From positions 434,001 through 498,000 of the forward strand of contig NZ_JGYP01000002.1 in NCBI RefSeq assembly GCF_000741525.1: a DNA stretch of 64,000 bases. The letters are read 5' to 3'. Shown in pieces: positions 17,578-27,500 of this stretch (position 1 is the stretch's first letter; each line of letters begins with the position of its first letter). The translations under genes and the position numbers were made by a program. This DNA is from Bifidobacterium bohemicum DSM 22767. Lineage in GTDB: Bacteria > Actinomycetota > Actinomycetes > Actinomycetales > Bifidobacteriaceae. Below the pieces are notes generated by a model, which saw nothing but the letters and a program-made list of their open reading frames with translations, was not told where the DNA came from and made no database searches.

Positions 17578-18072
17578 CTATTGTTCGACGATTTCACGAT
17601 ACAGGCTTTCAAGCGTTGCCTCGCGCACTGTTTTTTCGAGTTCGCACTCCCACACCACGATGACCTTCCAGCCCTCCGCTTCAAGTTGCGCGCGCTGCCG
17701 TACATCACGATCGTGATTGCGTGTGAGTTTCCGTGTCCAAAAATCAACATTCGACTTAGGAATCGAACACTTTTTGCACCCTTCGTGCATATGCCAGAAA
17801 CAGCCGTTGACGAATACCATCGTGTGCCATTTGGGCAGCACCACGTCCGGATGACCCGGGTATCGCTTGTCGTTCTTGCGGAAACGCAGCCCGCGCGAGA
17901 ACAGATAGCTGCGGACCATCACTTCAATCGCGGTGTCCTTGCCACGAATACGGGACATGGTGTAGCTACGGGTGCCGCGCGCGTACTTCTCGGGCTTGTC
18001 GGTTTTTGAACGTTTGCGGGGTTTCGATGACTTGGACGACTTCGACGGACCGTCGGTCAACACGGATTGCAT
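17578..18072 (-). CDS. vsr: Very short patch repair endonuclease
   Basis: 164 residues from ATG at 18072; a GTG at 18081 is an alternative start. After a Lys/Ser-rich N-terminus of about 30 residues the Vsr core begins: RSYTMSRIRGKDTAIEVMVR, then YPGHPDVVLPKWHTMVFVNG, CFWHMHEGC, FWTRKLTRNHDRD and GWKVIVVWECEL. The first Asp of HPDVV and the His of FWHMH are the expected metal and catalytic residues, and the Cys/His set matches the structural zinc site. It nicks T:G mismatches left by 5-methylcytosine deamination. No DNA cytosine methyltransferase gene is visible in this window, so it is a solo copy here. Confidence 0.93.
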   Translation of the reverse strand: MQSVLTDGPSKSSKSSKPRKRSKTDKPEKYARGTRSYTMSRIRGKDTAIEVMVRSYLFSRGLRFRKNDKRYPGHPDVVLPKWHTMVFVNGCFWHMHEGCKKCSIPKSNVDFWTRKLTRNHDRDVRQRAQLEAEGWKVIVVWECELEKTVREATLESLYREIVEQ

Positions 18073-18210
18073 ATCAGGCACGCCCTATTATCGTGATCCC
18101 CACTCGACATATTCACACTCGACGCGCGGCCGTCCGCAAGCCGTCGACACTTAGACACCTTCGGCTAAACTGGTTTACAGCAGGAACACACGCGATACAT
18201 GGAGGTATGC

Positions 18211-19263
18211 ATGAGCAGGCTGAACGGAAATCGGGCCAAAGCCGAACGTGAGGGGCTTAAGGTAAACGTGGCGATTCTCGGCGCGGGACGCATCGCGCAT
18301 TCCATGGCGAAGACGCTGCTGGCGATGTCCAACGACGATCGGTATAAGAACCTGATCGCCCCTTATGCGGTCGCCGCACGGGACGGCCAGCGCGCCGCTG
18401 AATTCGCCAAGCAGTACGGTTTTCCCGTCTCTTACGGTTCTTATGACGAATTGATGAATGACCCGAATGTGGATCTCGTCTACATCGCAACCCCGCACAG
18501 TCTGCACGCCGAACAGGGCATCGGGTGCCTCAAAGCAGGAAAGAACGTTCTCGTGGAAAAGTCGTTCACCGCCAATACCGCGCAAGCAGAGGACCTTCTG
18601 CGGGTGGCGAACGAAACCGGGCTGACCTGCACCGAGGCCATCTGGCCTCGCTACATGCCTTCACGCAAACTCATCGACGACGTGATCGCCTCCGGGCAGA
18701 TAGGCGAGGTGAAGGCGGCCTCGGCCAACCTAGGCTATGCGGTAATCGGCAAACCTCGGATGCTTGACCCGAATCTGGCCGGCGGTGCGCTGCTCGACGT
18801 GGGCGTCTACCCGCTCAATTTCCTTGATATGGCTCTGACCGACACCAGCGACCGCACCATTGACCGCATCGAAACCTCAATGCTACCTTACGAAACCGGG
18901 GTTGACGCCCAAAGCTCCACCACCATGTTTTATGACGATGGCGTAATGGCGATGGCTTCCAGCTCAATGCTGGCCACAAGCGACCGCACGGGTGTGGTAT
19001 GGGGCACCGAAGGATACCTGATGTGCCAAAACGTCAACAATCCCGAAAGCCTTGACATCTATGACACCGAGCACCAACTCAAGGGCCGCATCGACATTCC
19101 GGCGCAGCTGACCGGCTACGAGTACGAGGTTGCGAGCGCCGCGAACGCCGTGTTGGACGGCCGCATCGAATGCCCGGAGATGCCGCACGCCGACACTCTG
19201 AAGATCATGCGTCTGATGGACCGGCTCCGGGCCGCTTGGGGACTGAAGTATCCGTTCGAATAG
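18211..19263 (+). CDS. Gfo/Idh/MocA family NAD(P)-dependent oxidoreductase
   Basis: 350 residues from ATG at 18211, with GGAGG 7 bases upstream; a nearer-upstream ATG at 18199 overlaps the ribosome site. An N-terminal Rossmann fold begins VAILGAGRIAHSMAKTL. YIATPHSLHAEQ and KNVLVEKSFT are the family's conserved strand-and-turn blocks, with the active-site Lys in EKSF. The C-terminal substrate domain includes GGALLDVGVYPLNFLDMAL, matching the His/Tyr-containing helix of the family. Substrate unknown; members act on sugars, inositols or dihydrodiols. It stands alone and ends before a strong hairpin. Confidence 0.9.
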   Translation: MSRLNGNRAKAEREGLKVNVAILGAGRIAHSMAKTLLAMSNDDRYKNLIAPYAVAARDGQRAAEFAKQYGFPVSYGSYDELMNDPNVDLVYIATPHSLHAEQGIGCLKAGKNVLVEKSFTANTAQAEDLLRVANETGLTCTEAIWPRYMPSRKLIDDVIASGQIGEVKAASANLGYAVIGKPRMLDPNLAGGALLDVGVYPLNFLDMALTDTSDRTIDRIETSMLPYETGVDAQSSTTMFYDDGVMAMASSSMLATSDRTGVVWGTEGYLMCQNVNNPESLDIYDTEHQLKGRIDIPAQLTGYEYEVASAANAVLDGRIECPEMPHADTLKIMRLMDRLRAAWGLKYPFE

Positions 19264-19285
19264 ACGCATCGCCTAGTGATGATGC

Positions 19286-19342
19286 ACAACGGCCGGATCG
19301 CATGGTTTTGTCAATACGACACCATATGATTCCGGCCGTTGT
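19286..19342. terminator. Long hairpin downstream of the oxidoreductase gene
   Basis: ACAACGGCCGGA (19286-19297) pairs perfectly with TCCGGCCGTTGT (19331-19342). Inside it, ATGGT and TGTC pair with GACA and CCAT, so the hairpin can extend almost fully. It lies between the oxidoreductase and Nudix genes; termination is the simplest role, though there is no T-run. Confidence 0.55.
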
Positions 19343-19438
19343 CGTCCAAATATTGCCGTGCCACACTCTCTCAACCGTGTTCCATCCACGTTCGAGGTAT
19401 CCTGGGACCGTCAATCTCTTTAACTGAAATGTGGAAGC

Positions 19439-19858
19439 ATGGAAGCAACACCCCTCCAAGTGGTAGGAGCCGCGATTGTGCGCGACGACGCCGTTCTTTG
19501 CGCACAACGTGGTCCTTCAAGAACATTATCCGGATACTGGGAATTTCCAGGCGGAAAAATTGAAACCGGTGAGACGCCGCAGGAGGCGTTGAGGCGAGAA
19601 ATACGGGAGGAAATACACTGTGAAATCGCGGTAGGACCTAGAGTGTGCTCAACCCTACAACACTATGATTTCGGCACCATCAATCTCACCACGTTCCTAT
19701 GCACTTTGATCGGTGGCACCCCGCAACTGACCGAGCACACGCAGTTGAAATGGATCCAACGCAGCAGGCTTTCCGCTTTGCGTTGGGCACCGGCAGACAT
19801 GGAGACAGCACGACATCTGATCAGCACGAACCGGCCGGAGGGAAACGACAATGACTGA
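19439..19858 (+). CDS. Nudix hydrolase, MutT-like (8-oxo-dGTPase type)
   Basis: 139 residues from ATG at 19439. The Nudix box spans roughly residues 40-62, beginning GGKIETGETPQEAL and ending RREIREEI. The segments SGYWEFPGG and CAQRGPSR are typical of MutT-type (d)NTP pyrophosphohydrolases. The end overlaps the start of the next gene by 8 bp, so it is translationally coupled to the PLD-helicase gene, a pairing seen in other bacteria. Confidence 0.9.
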   Translation: MEATPLQVVGAAIVRDDAVLCAQRGPSRTLSGYWEFPGGKIETGETPQEALRREIREEIHCEIAVGPRVCSTLQHYDFGTINLTTFLCTLIGGTPQLTEHTQLKWIQRSRLSALRWAPADMETARHLISTNRPEGNDND

Positions 19859-22800
19859 AACCGAGTCAAGCCCCAAACGAGATTTACTACTCGAAGCCAT
19901 CACCTCAGGGTTCGTTTCAGGCAATCCGAATGCTGATAACTTGCTTATTCCGATGCTCATAGCAAATCGTGACGGCCTGACTATGGAGGAAGCCCTTAAG
20001 TCCGAGCTGAAACAATGCAAAAGTTTCGACATGTCCGTGGCTTTTATAGGCAACGAAGAACTGAAATGCCTCAAGCAGTACTTTCTTAACTTCGATCGGC
20101 GCAATTTACGCCGATCCGGCCGTATCATCACTTCGACCTACAACTTTTTCAACACCCCCGACGCGTTTCGTACGCTGCTGCAGATCCAAGAGAACGCGAA
20201 TATCAAGGTATATATCTGGCAGGCGGATGAACCAAACCATAGTTCCTCATCCATCGCCAACTACCGGTACCACCCCAAAGGATATGTCTTTCGGCATCAA
20301 GACGGCGAAGGCACGGAGCTGGATTCGACATACATCGGCAGCTCGAACCTCACTTCGACCGCACTCAGAGAGAACAAGGAGTGGAATCTCAAGGTCTCAT
20401 CGAGAACCAACAGTGGTTTGGCACAGCAAGTCAATGGTGAGATCGACCATCAAATCCAGGAGTCCGTTCGCCTTGACGGCGATTGGTTGAAGCGGTATGA
20501 AGAACAGTACGAACGTTACGCGCCCAAACGCCCCACGACACCGATTCAAAGTAACGATCAACCGATCAGGCCGAACTCAATGCAGACAGAAGCGCTGATG
20601 AACCTGGTAAGCCTTTGAAAAGCCGGTGAGCATCAGGCCATCATCATTTCTGCCACAGGAACAGGTAAAACGTATCTTTCCGCTTTTGACGTGAGGCAAT
20701 GCCACCCCAAACGCATGCTGTACGTCGCACAACAACAGCAAATTCTGACAAAATCAATGGAATCATACCAGAAGGTTCTTGGTTGCGGAAAGGAGGATCT
20801 CGGCCTGCTGACCGGCAACAGCAAGCAGGGCGACCGCAAATATGTTTTCGCCACGGTGCAGACCCTCGCTACGAGCCTGGACCAATTTACTCCTGACAGC
20901 TTTGACTACATCCTCATCGACGAAGCCCATCATTCGGCGGCCGACTCATACCGGCAAGTGCTCGACCATTTCAAGCCCAATTTCCTGCTCGGAATGACAG
21001 CGACACCTGAGCGAACGGACAACGCTGATATATTCAATCTTTTCGGTAATAACATTGCATACAATATTCGTCTTCAGCAGGCACTCCAAGAGGACATGCT
21101 ATGCCCATTCCACTATTACGGTGTACACGAGTATATAAAGGACATACCGAATCAGTATGCGGTAGGACAGGTCAATGAGCGGTTCGATGTGACGAAAGAG
21201 GACAAACACGAAGCTTTGAATGCCTGGATTCAACGGCTGATCGATCCTCAAAGAGTCCAATATATCATTGATATGTTGCAAAGTCACGAAGATCTCTCGG
21301 TACCGGTATGCGGGTTGGTGTTCTGCAGTCGGCAGGAAGAGGCCAGCAAGCTCTCCGTTTTGTTCAACGCCCGATATAACCAACAGGCCGAACGACCTTA
21401 TCGCACCGTCGCGGTAACAAGCGACAACGCCAGTGACCGCGATCAATCAATTAAACTGCTTGAACAAGGCAGGCTTGACTACATTTTCACGGTTGATTTA
21501 TTTAATGAAGGCGTCGACATTCCCTGCCTCAACCAAATAGTCATGCTCCGCCAGACCAAATCAAGCATTATCTTCACCCAGCAGCTCGGACGCGGCTTGC
21601 GCAAAGCCCCGAACAAAGACTCGGTGACGGTTATCGATTTCATTGGCAATTACGCGAACAATTACCTCATCCCCATAGCACTCTATGGCAATAGTGGAGA
21701 CAGGGACGTGGTTCGTAAGAATCTTCAGCAACAATCAATCGGACTTTCATCGGTGAGTTTCGATCAGATTGCAGAGCAGCACGTACTTGACTCAATAGAC
21801 TCAGCCGATCTATCAGCGATGCAATTACTTGCGAAGCAATACCGACAGTTGCGCAATGAACTCAAGCGCATCCCGATGCTCATGGATTTCGTCAAAATTG
21901 ATGCATCCCTTACATACACCCTGGCAAACAAGAAGGACAGTTACTTGGAATTTGTCCGTTCACGAGAACGGAGTCTTTCACCGGCCGGCAGCGCCGACAA
22001 AACGAACCCCATAACACTTCACCCCACTGATTCACGGGAAAACGGTGCTTTGAAAATGGTTACCGCAACACTATTGCGCGGGTTAAGACCACATGAACTG
22101 GTTATTTTAGCATACCTTTGTGCAATACCGACTCCGAAACCGGAAGTAAGCACGATCGAACATGAGATTTTGCCGTATGAAGGCCCGCAGACACCGGTAA
22201 CCATGAACATTGAGGAACTAAAGGCGACCTTGGCGTCATCATTCCCGCAATCGTATATCAGCAACAAGCAATGTTCGCAAGCGTTTCATGTACTAGATCT
22301 GACATACTTCACCGCTAAGAACCAAGAACGATTCGGCGGTGCGCCATTGATCCAGAAAACCAAAGATGATTCATGGACCCTGACCGACTGGCTTTCAAAG
22401 GCGCTGCGTTCAAACCCGACATTCGCGACTTTCTTTGCGGATACCGTACAAACCGGACTAGTCAACTGTCGACGGCGATACCAGCAAACAGATAATTCCG
22501 ATAACGGACAAAACCGTGGGTTCATCTACGGTGAGAAATATAGCATCTTCGACATCATGCTTCTTTGTGGCTGGGAAAACGAACAGGTGCCGCAAAACGT
22601 TGGCGGTTACAGATTGGACACAGACACCAACTCGCTTCCCATTCTCATAAAATATGAAAACAGCCAATACGGAGACCGTTTCCTGAGCACCGGCGAAATA
22701 GAATGGTTCAGCAAAAATCAAAGAACCCTGAAATCGAACGAATATCTTTGGCTACTCGATAACGCAGAATCAGAGAACTGGCCAGACGCACATTTTGTGC

Positions 22801-23003
22801 CCATTTTTATCCGACGAAAACAAGAGCAACGCGAAACCACCTATTATTACGTCGGCAAAGCCGACGCGATCAGCAACGTGCACCCCGATCATAATCTGGA
22901 CGACAACGGCAAGGAGCTCAACGTGGTCATTTCGACCCTCCACCTCGACAAACCCGTCGATCCGCAGCTGTTCCATCATCTGACGGGCCGATCCGCATTA
23001 TAG
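19851..23003 (+). pseudogene. PLD-like / DEAD-family helicase / DUF3427 protein, split by in-frame TGA
   Basis: One reading frame of 1051 codons interrupted only by TGA at 20616-20618, after codon 255 (MNLVSL, stop, KAGEHQAIII). The first part (19851-20618) is a phospholipase-D-like domain with YHPKGYVF and YIGSSNLTSTAL. The stop falls just before Walker A, ISATGTGKTYLSAFD. The second part carries DEAH as LIDEAHHSAADS, the helicase C motif QQLGRGLRKAP, and a C-terminal DUF3427 region (GEKYSIFDIMLLCGWENEQ). In the whole frame the TGA probably replaces CGA (Arg). Downstream, an internal start at or near 20691 would lack Walker A, so re-initiation would not restore an ATPase. Such proteins are associated with DNA repair or defence. 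The Nudix gene upstream overlaps it. Confidence 0.8.
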
Positions 23004-23157
23004 GTTCCAAATTGCCTCATCACGGTCCTGGACAACCAAGCAACATCGGTTCAGATGCATAGTGCGACAGATCGCGAATCTGACGTATCATGTTATTAAT
23101 TGTCGGTGAAGGAAAGAAGAGGCCAACCATAGTGATGCCGGCCAGAAAGAGGCCAAA

Positions 23158-24555
23158 ATGCCACCAGTTATCCCCGGCTGCGACTATCTGCGCTTGTTAG
23201 GCTCCGGTTCCACTGCGGACGTTTACCTGTATCACCAGCATACACCGAATCGCGATGTGGCCGTCAAAGTCGGCAAGCAGCAGACCGGACACGATCCGAA
23301 CACGGCATTCGCCAACGAAGCGGACATAATGGCCTCGCTTTCGACCCACCCTTACATTCTGTCGATCTACGGTTTCGGATTTACCGTCGACGACCTGCCA
23401 TACCTGATTTTGGAATACGCTCCCCACGGCTCCTACAAGGAAATCATGCTGGCCCGGACCATGGATGCCCGCCAGACCATCGACCTTGGAATCAAATTGG
23501 CCGGAGCACTCGAGACGGCACACCGCCACGGCATCATTCACCGTGATATCAAACCCGCCAACATTCTGGTGACGTCACAAGGACTGCCCGCCCTTTCCGA
23601 TTTCGGCATCGCGACCAGCGTCTATGACGCCAAGACGCAAACCGGCTTTTCCGTTCCATGGGCGCCGCCGGAAGTGCTCACCGGGGAGGGCGGAGGCGAC
23701 GAGGCCGCCGACATCTACTCACTGGCCACCTCGCTGTATGCGCTGCTGGTAGGAAAGTCGCCATTCGAATACTGGTTCCAGCCGCACACTTCCAGTCAGC
23801 TGGCGCATCATATTGTTGAGGATCGGCTGCCGAAACTCGATCCTTCCATAGCCCCGAAGCAACTCGATAGTGTGCTCCGTAAGGCCATGTCGAAAGAACC
23901 TTCCGAACGATACGCTTCCGCCTTGAAATTCGCCAGGGCGTTGCAGGCGGTGCAGCAGGAGTGTTTCGGAACCATGACGCCTCTTGTCGCGGAGGACGCC
24001 GAACCACTACCCGCCAGAAGCGGAAATCGATCCGCGAACGTGGCCCTGCCGGCTTCAAGCGAACGGACCCGCATCAATCGTTCCGAAAAGCCGCTGCTCA
24101 TCGCCCTGGCTGCCGTGGCAGCAATCGCCGTTGTAGTCGCCGCTTTTGCCTTCATTGTCGGGCCGAACATGGATGCCGGCAGGACAAAGCACGGCACGCA
24201 TGTTGGATACTCCGACACCCCATCCCCGGAGGAACGACGCAGCGAGGATAAAGAGGACACCGCTCAAACCAGTCAGACCGTACCCTCCCCGACCGAACTG
24301 AGCGGACATGAGCAAGGTTCGATCGCCACATTCACCTGGCGTAACCCCAATCCAAAACCCGGAGACACCTACGCTTGGTCCACACTGACAGACGGCTCCC
24401 CGGCACCCGGACAGACCTCTGTCGCCAACGAAACCAGCGTCGACGTGCCAGTCGACCCGGGTAGCACGCAGACCTGCATCCAAGTAAGCATCATCCGCAA
24501 AGACGGCCGAATGTCGAATACTCCTGCGACCGCCTGCGCCGTGAACAAAGACTGA
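23158..24555 (+). CDS. pkb2: Transmembrane Ser/Thr protein kinase of the PFNA cluster (Pkb2-type)
   Basis: 465 residues from ATG at 23158. The kinase domain (about residues 8-265) has a glycine loop LGSGSTADVY, the ATP lysine in VAVKVGK (Lys37), the catalytic loop HRDIKPANIL and DFGIATS. An activation segment ends with WAPPEVL. One transmembrane helix at about residues 310-333 is followed by a short exported domain with fibronectin-like spacing (FTWRNPNPKPGDTYAWSTL) rather than PASTA repeats. It is the first gene of a plus-strand run in the order kinase, FN3 protein, MoxR ATPase, DUF58, transglutaminase-like protein, PP2C, which is the bifidobacterial PFNA cluster. Its targets probably include the cluster's own proteins. 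Confidence 0.93.
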   Translation: MPPVIPGCDYLRLLGSGSTADVYLYHQHTPNRDVAVKVGKQQTGHDPNTAFANEADIMASLSTHPYILSIYGFGFTVDDLPYLILEYAPHGSYKEIMLARTMDARQTIDLGIKLAGALETAHRHGIIHRDIKPANILVTSQGLPALSDFGIATSVYDAKTQTGFSVPWAPPEVLTGEGGGDEAADIYSLATSLYALLVGKSPFEYWFQPHTSSQLAHHIVEDRLPKLDPSIAPKQLDSVLRKAMSKEPSERYASALKFARALQAVQQECFGTMTPLVAEDAEPLPARSGNRSANVALPASSERTRINRSEKPLLIALAAVAAIAVVVAAFAFIVGPNMDAGRTKHGTHVGYSDTPSPEERRSEDKEDTAQTSQTVPSPTELSGHEQGSIATFTWRNPNPKPGDTYAWSTLTDGSPAPGQTSVANETSVDVPVDPGSTQTCIQVSIIRKDGRMSNTPATACAVNKD

Positions 24556-24584
24556 TTTTGAAAAGCAGAAAGCACACAACGATC

Positions 24585-27500
24585 ATGATCAAGAAGCGCG
24601 ACGGCGAGTCCGCCCCCAGTCAGGCAAACCATCGGAGTCGCTCCATTCGTTCGGCGTTCATGCGCCTCAATTCGCAATCCACGCGCACTTGGCTCACACC
24701 GGTGCTAACGCTTCTTCTGCTCTTGGGAATAGTCGCCGGAGCCATTATCGTCAGCACCCTGACCCGCGCACATGTTCAGCTTGACAACGGCACCGTATGG
24801 GTCACCTCACTCAAAGACCGCAAAGCCGCACGCTTCAACGTCAAACTCAGTCAGGCCGACGGCGGCGTATCATCCAGCGACGCGACGTTCGATGTCGCCC
24901 AGCACAGCGATGACACCGTGCTCACCGGGGGCACGAAAGCCCAATCCATCCTGGCTTCAACGCTGGGCGTACACGGCAAAAGCGAGATCAAAGGCTCGAC
25001 GTCAACCCTCGTCGGCGGCGATACCACGGCTTTCATCAACGAGAAAACCGGAAATGTGTGGGTGGGCGCCTCCAATAACCTCGATTCAATCGCGCCAACG
25101 ACTGCGAACCCGCAAATGAGGCTCGGCGCCGGCGGCAAAATCGCCGTAACACACGACGGCGCGGTTTACGGATATAGGCCCGACGACGGCATGGTGCTCA
25201 AGATCGACGACGCGCAGTCCGCCGCGCACGAGCTCGGATCCGTGACCGACGGCAGACACGTGAACGCCGAAAGCTTCACCGTCATCGGCAATCGGCCGGT
25301 GGTTGCCTCCAAAGGCGAGATCATGTGGAACGGGGGCGGCGCGAAGGTCGATGCACGGGGCACACTTGTACTGCAGGCACCCCCCACGGATGATGCCCAA
25401 CAAGGATGGGTTGCGGCGAGCGCCAAAAACGCCTTGTTCACCGTCGATTTCAAGCATGGCGGCAAGACGTCCGAGTTCGCCACCCACGGTACGGCGGACC
25501 CGGCGCAGCCGGTTTCTTCAAAAGGATGCCTGCATGCGGCATGGTCTCAAGCCGCACATAACTATATTCGGGTGTGCTCGGCGTCCGGCGCCCAGGAAGC
25601 CGAATCTGATGAACCAGCGCAGTTCCAATCATTGCAATCCGTACTGCCGACCTCGCAACTGACCTTCCGCACCAACCACCGGCTTGTGGTGCTCAACGAC
25701 GTGACCAACGGCAATGTGTGGAATCCGGATCAGTCCACCAAGGTCATCAAAATTCAGTGGCGGCAGATCCGGACCAAGAAAATCGTGTCGAAGCAGCATG
25801 AAAGCGATTCGGCCAACAACCAGACCCAGTTCAAACCCAACTGCTCGGCGAAGTCCGGTGCCATCAAGGCCGAGGATGATTCGTTCGGCTCACGTGTGGG
25901 CAGCGAGCAGATCCTCGATGTCCTGCGCAACGACGAGCAGACCGACTGCTCGGTGTTGCACATCTCCAAAATCGGCCCGGTGTCCGGCGGCGGCATCACC
26001 GTCGCCCCCATTTACGCGGGCCGTTACCTGCAACTCGACACGACCGGAGCGAAGCCGGGCAAGACCAGTTTCACATACGAAATCAACGACGGCCGAGGCC
26101 AGACCAGCCAGGCGACAGTCACATTGAATCTGGCAGGCAGCGGCACCAATCAAGCCCCGGCTCAGGTCGACACCCCTCCGGAATATTCCGTGGAACAGGG
26201 GGCGAACTTCACCGTCAACGCCTTAGGCTCGTTTGCCGACCCGGAGGGCGATCCGATGACGCTGGTTTCCGCAGCCCCTCAAAACGACAGTCAAGTGGCG
26301 GTTTCCACGCGCGCCGACGGCCAACTCGTATTCAATACCGGTTCCCTTGCGGGCGGACGAGTCGGCATCGAACTGACCGTTTCCGACGGACAGGCGACCG
26401 GCACAGGGGTTATTTATTTCTCCGTGCGCCCGACCAACACGCTACCCGCCCTAATCGATCCGGTGACGCGCACCACCGCACCCGACACATCCACAACGGT
26501 CAAACTCAAACAATTCGTGCATGGAACCAGCGCCCAGCCCGCCACTCTTTCCTCGGTCTCCGCGCCTGCGGGCACCTCGACCTCGACCAACGCCACGGAC
26601 CTGTCCTTCACCTTCAAAGCGTCGGATCCGGGCACCTATTACGTTCCATATGTCATCAGCCAAGGCAGTATCGAAGCGCAGGGACTGGCACGTATCGAAG
26701 TGCAGCCGGTGACCGACCAGTCAGCCAGACCCGTGGCCGCGAACGATGTGGCATTGATCGGCGCCGATCGCACGGCCATCGTCGAACCTCTTGAGAACGA
26801 CACAGACCCGATGGGAGGCGTCCTGTCGATCACTTCGGTCAACGCAGACCCAAGGTTGGGCATCAAGACCGGACTGGTGGCGCACAAGCGCGTATACATG
26901 ACCGCAAGGCAGATTCCCACCAGGCCCGTCACCGTGAGCTACACCGTGGCAAACGCCTCCGGCAGCACTCGCGGCACGATAGTATTGCAACCGCCGGCTT
27001 TGACGAGCACGAACGCCGCGCCGAAAGCCGGCAACGTGGAGGCAAACGTACGCACCGGCGGTATCGTCTCCGTCGACGCGCTCGACCACGTATCCCACGC
27101 AGACGGCACGACCGTCAAGCTGCAGAACGACTTGCAATACAACAAGAAGACCTTCAAAGGCCTGGCCTTCGTTTCCGGCGACGATGTGCGCTACCAGGCC
27201 TCCGACACCCCAGGGGTATACCCCATCACCTATACCGTGCGGGACAACGTGGGCAACGCGGCATCCGGCACCATCACCGTCACCGTGCACGCCAAGGACG
27301 GCGCGACCAAGGCGCCCCCTACCCCGCAGGACGTCCAGGCGCAGGTGGCCGCCGGCCAGAAGGTCCGCATTCCGATTACCCTCACCGGCATCGACCCGGA
27401 CGGCGACGACGACACCCTCCTTGGCCTTGGAAACAAGGCTCCCAGGCTCGGGCGCATTGAAGAGGTGGGCGCCAACTACATCGTCTATGAGGCATACAAC

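Noticed and set aside
18199..18210. Earlier ATG for the Gfo/Idh/MocA gene
   Set aside because: This ATG is part of the GGAGG ribosome site that serves the ATG at 18211.
12764..20618. TGA recoding to Trp or selenocysteine
   Set aside because: Many intact genes here end in TGA, no SECIS-like element was seen, and the interrupted genes are accessory. Nonsense mutation is simpler.
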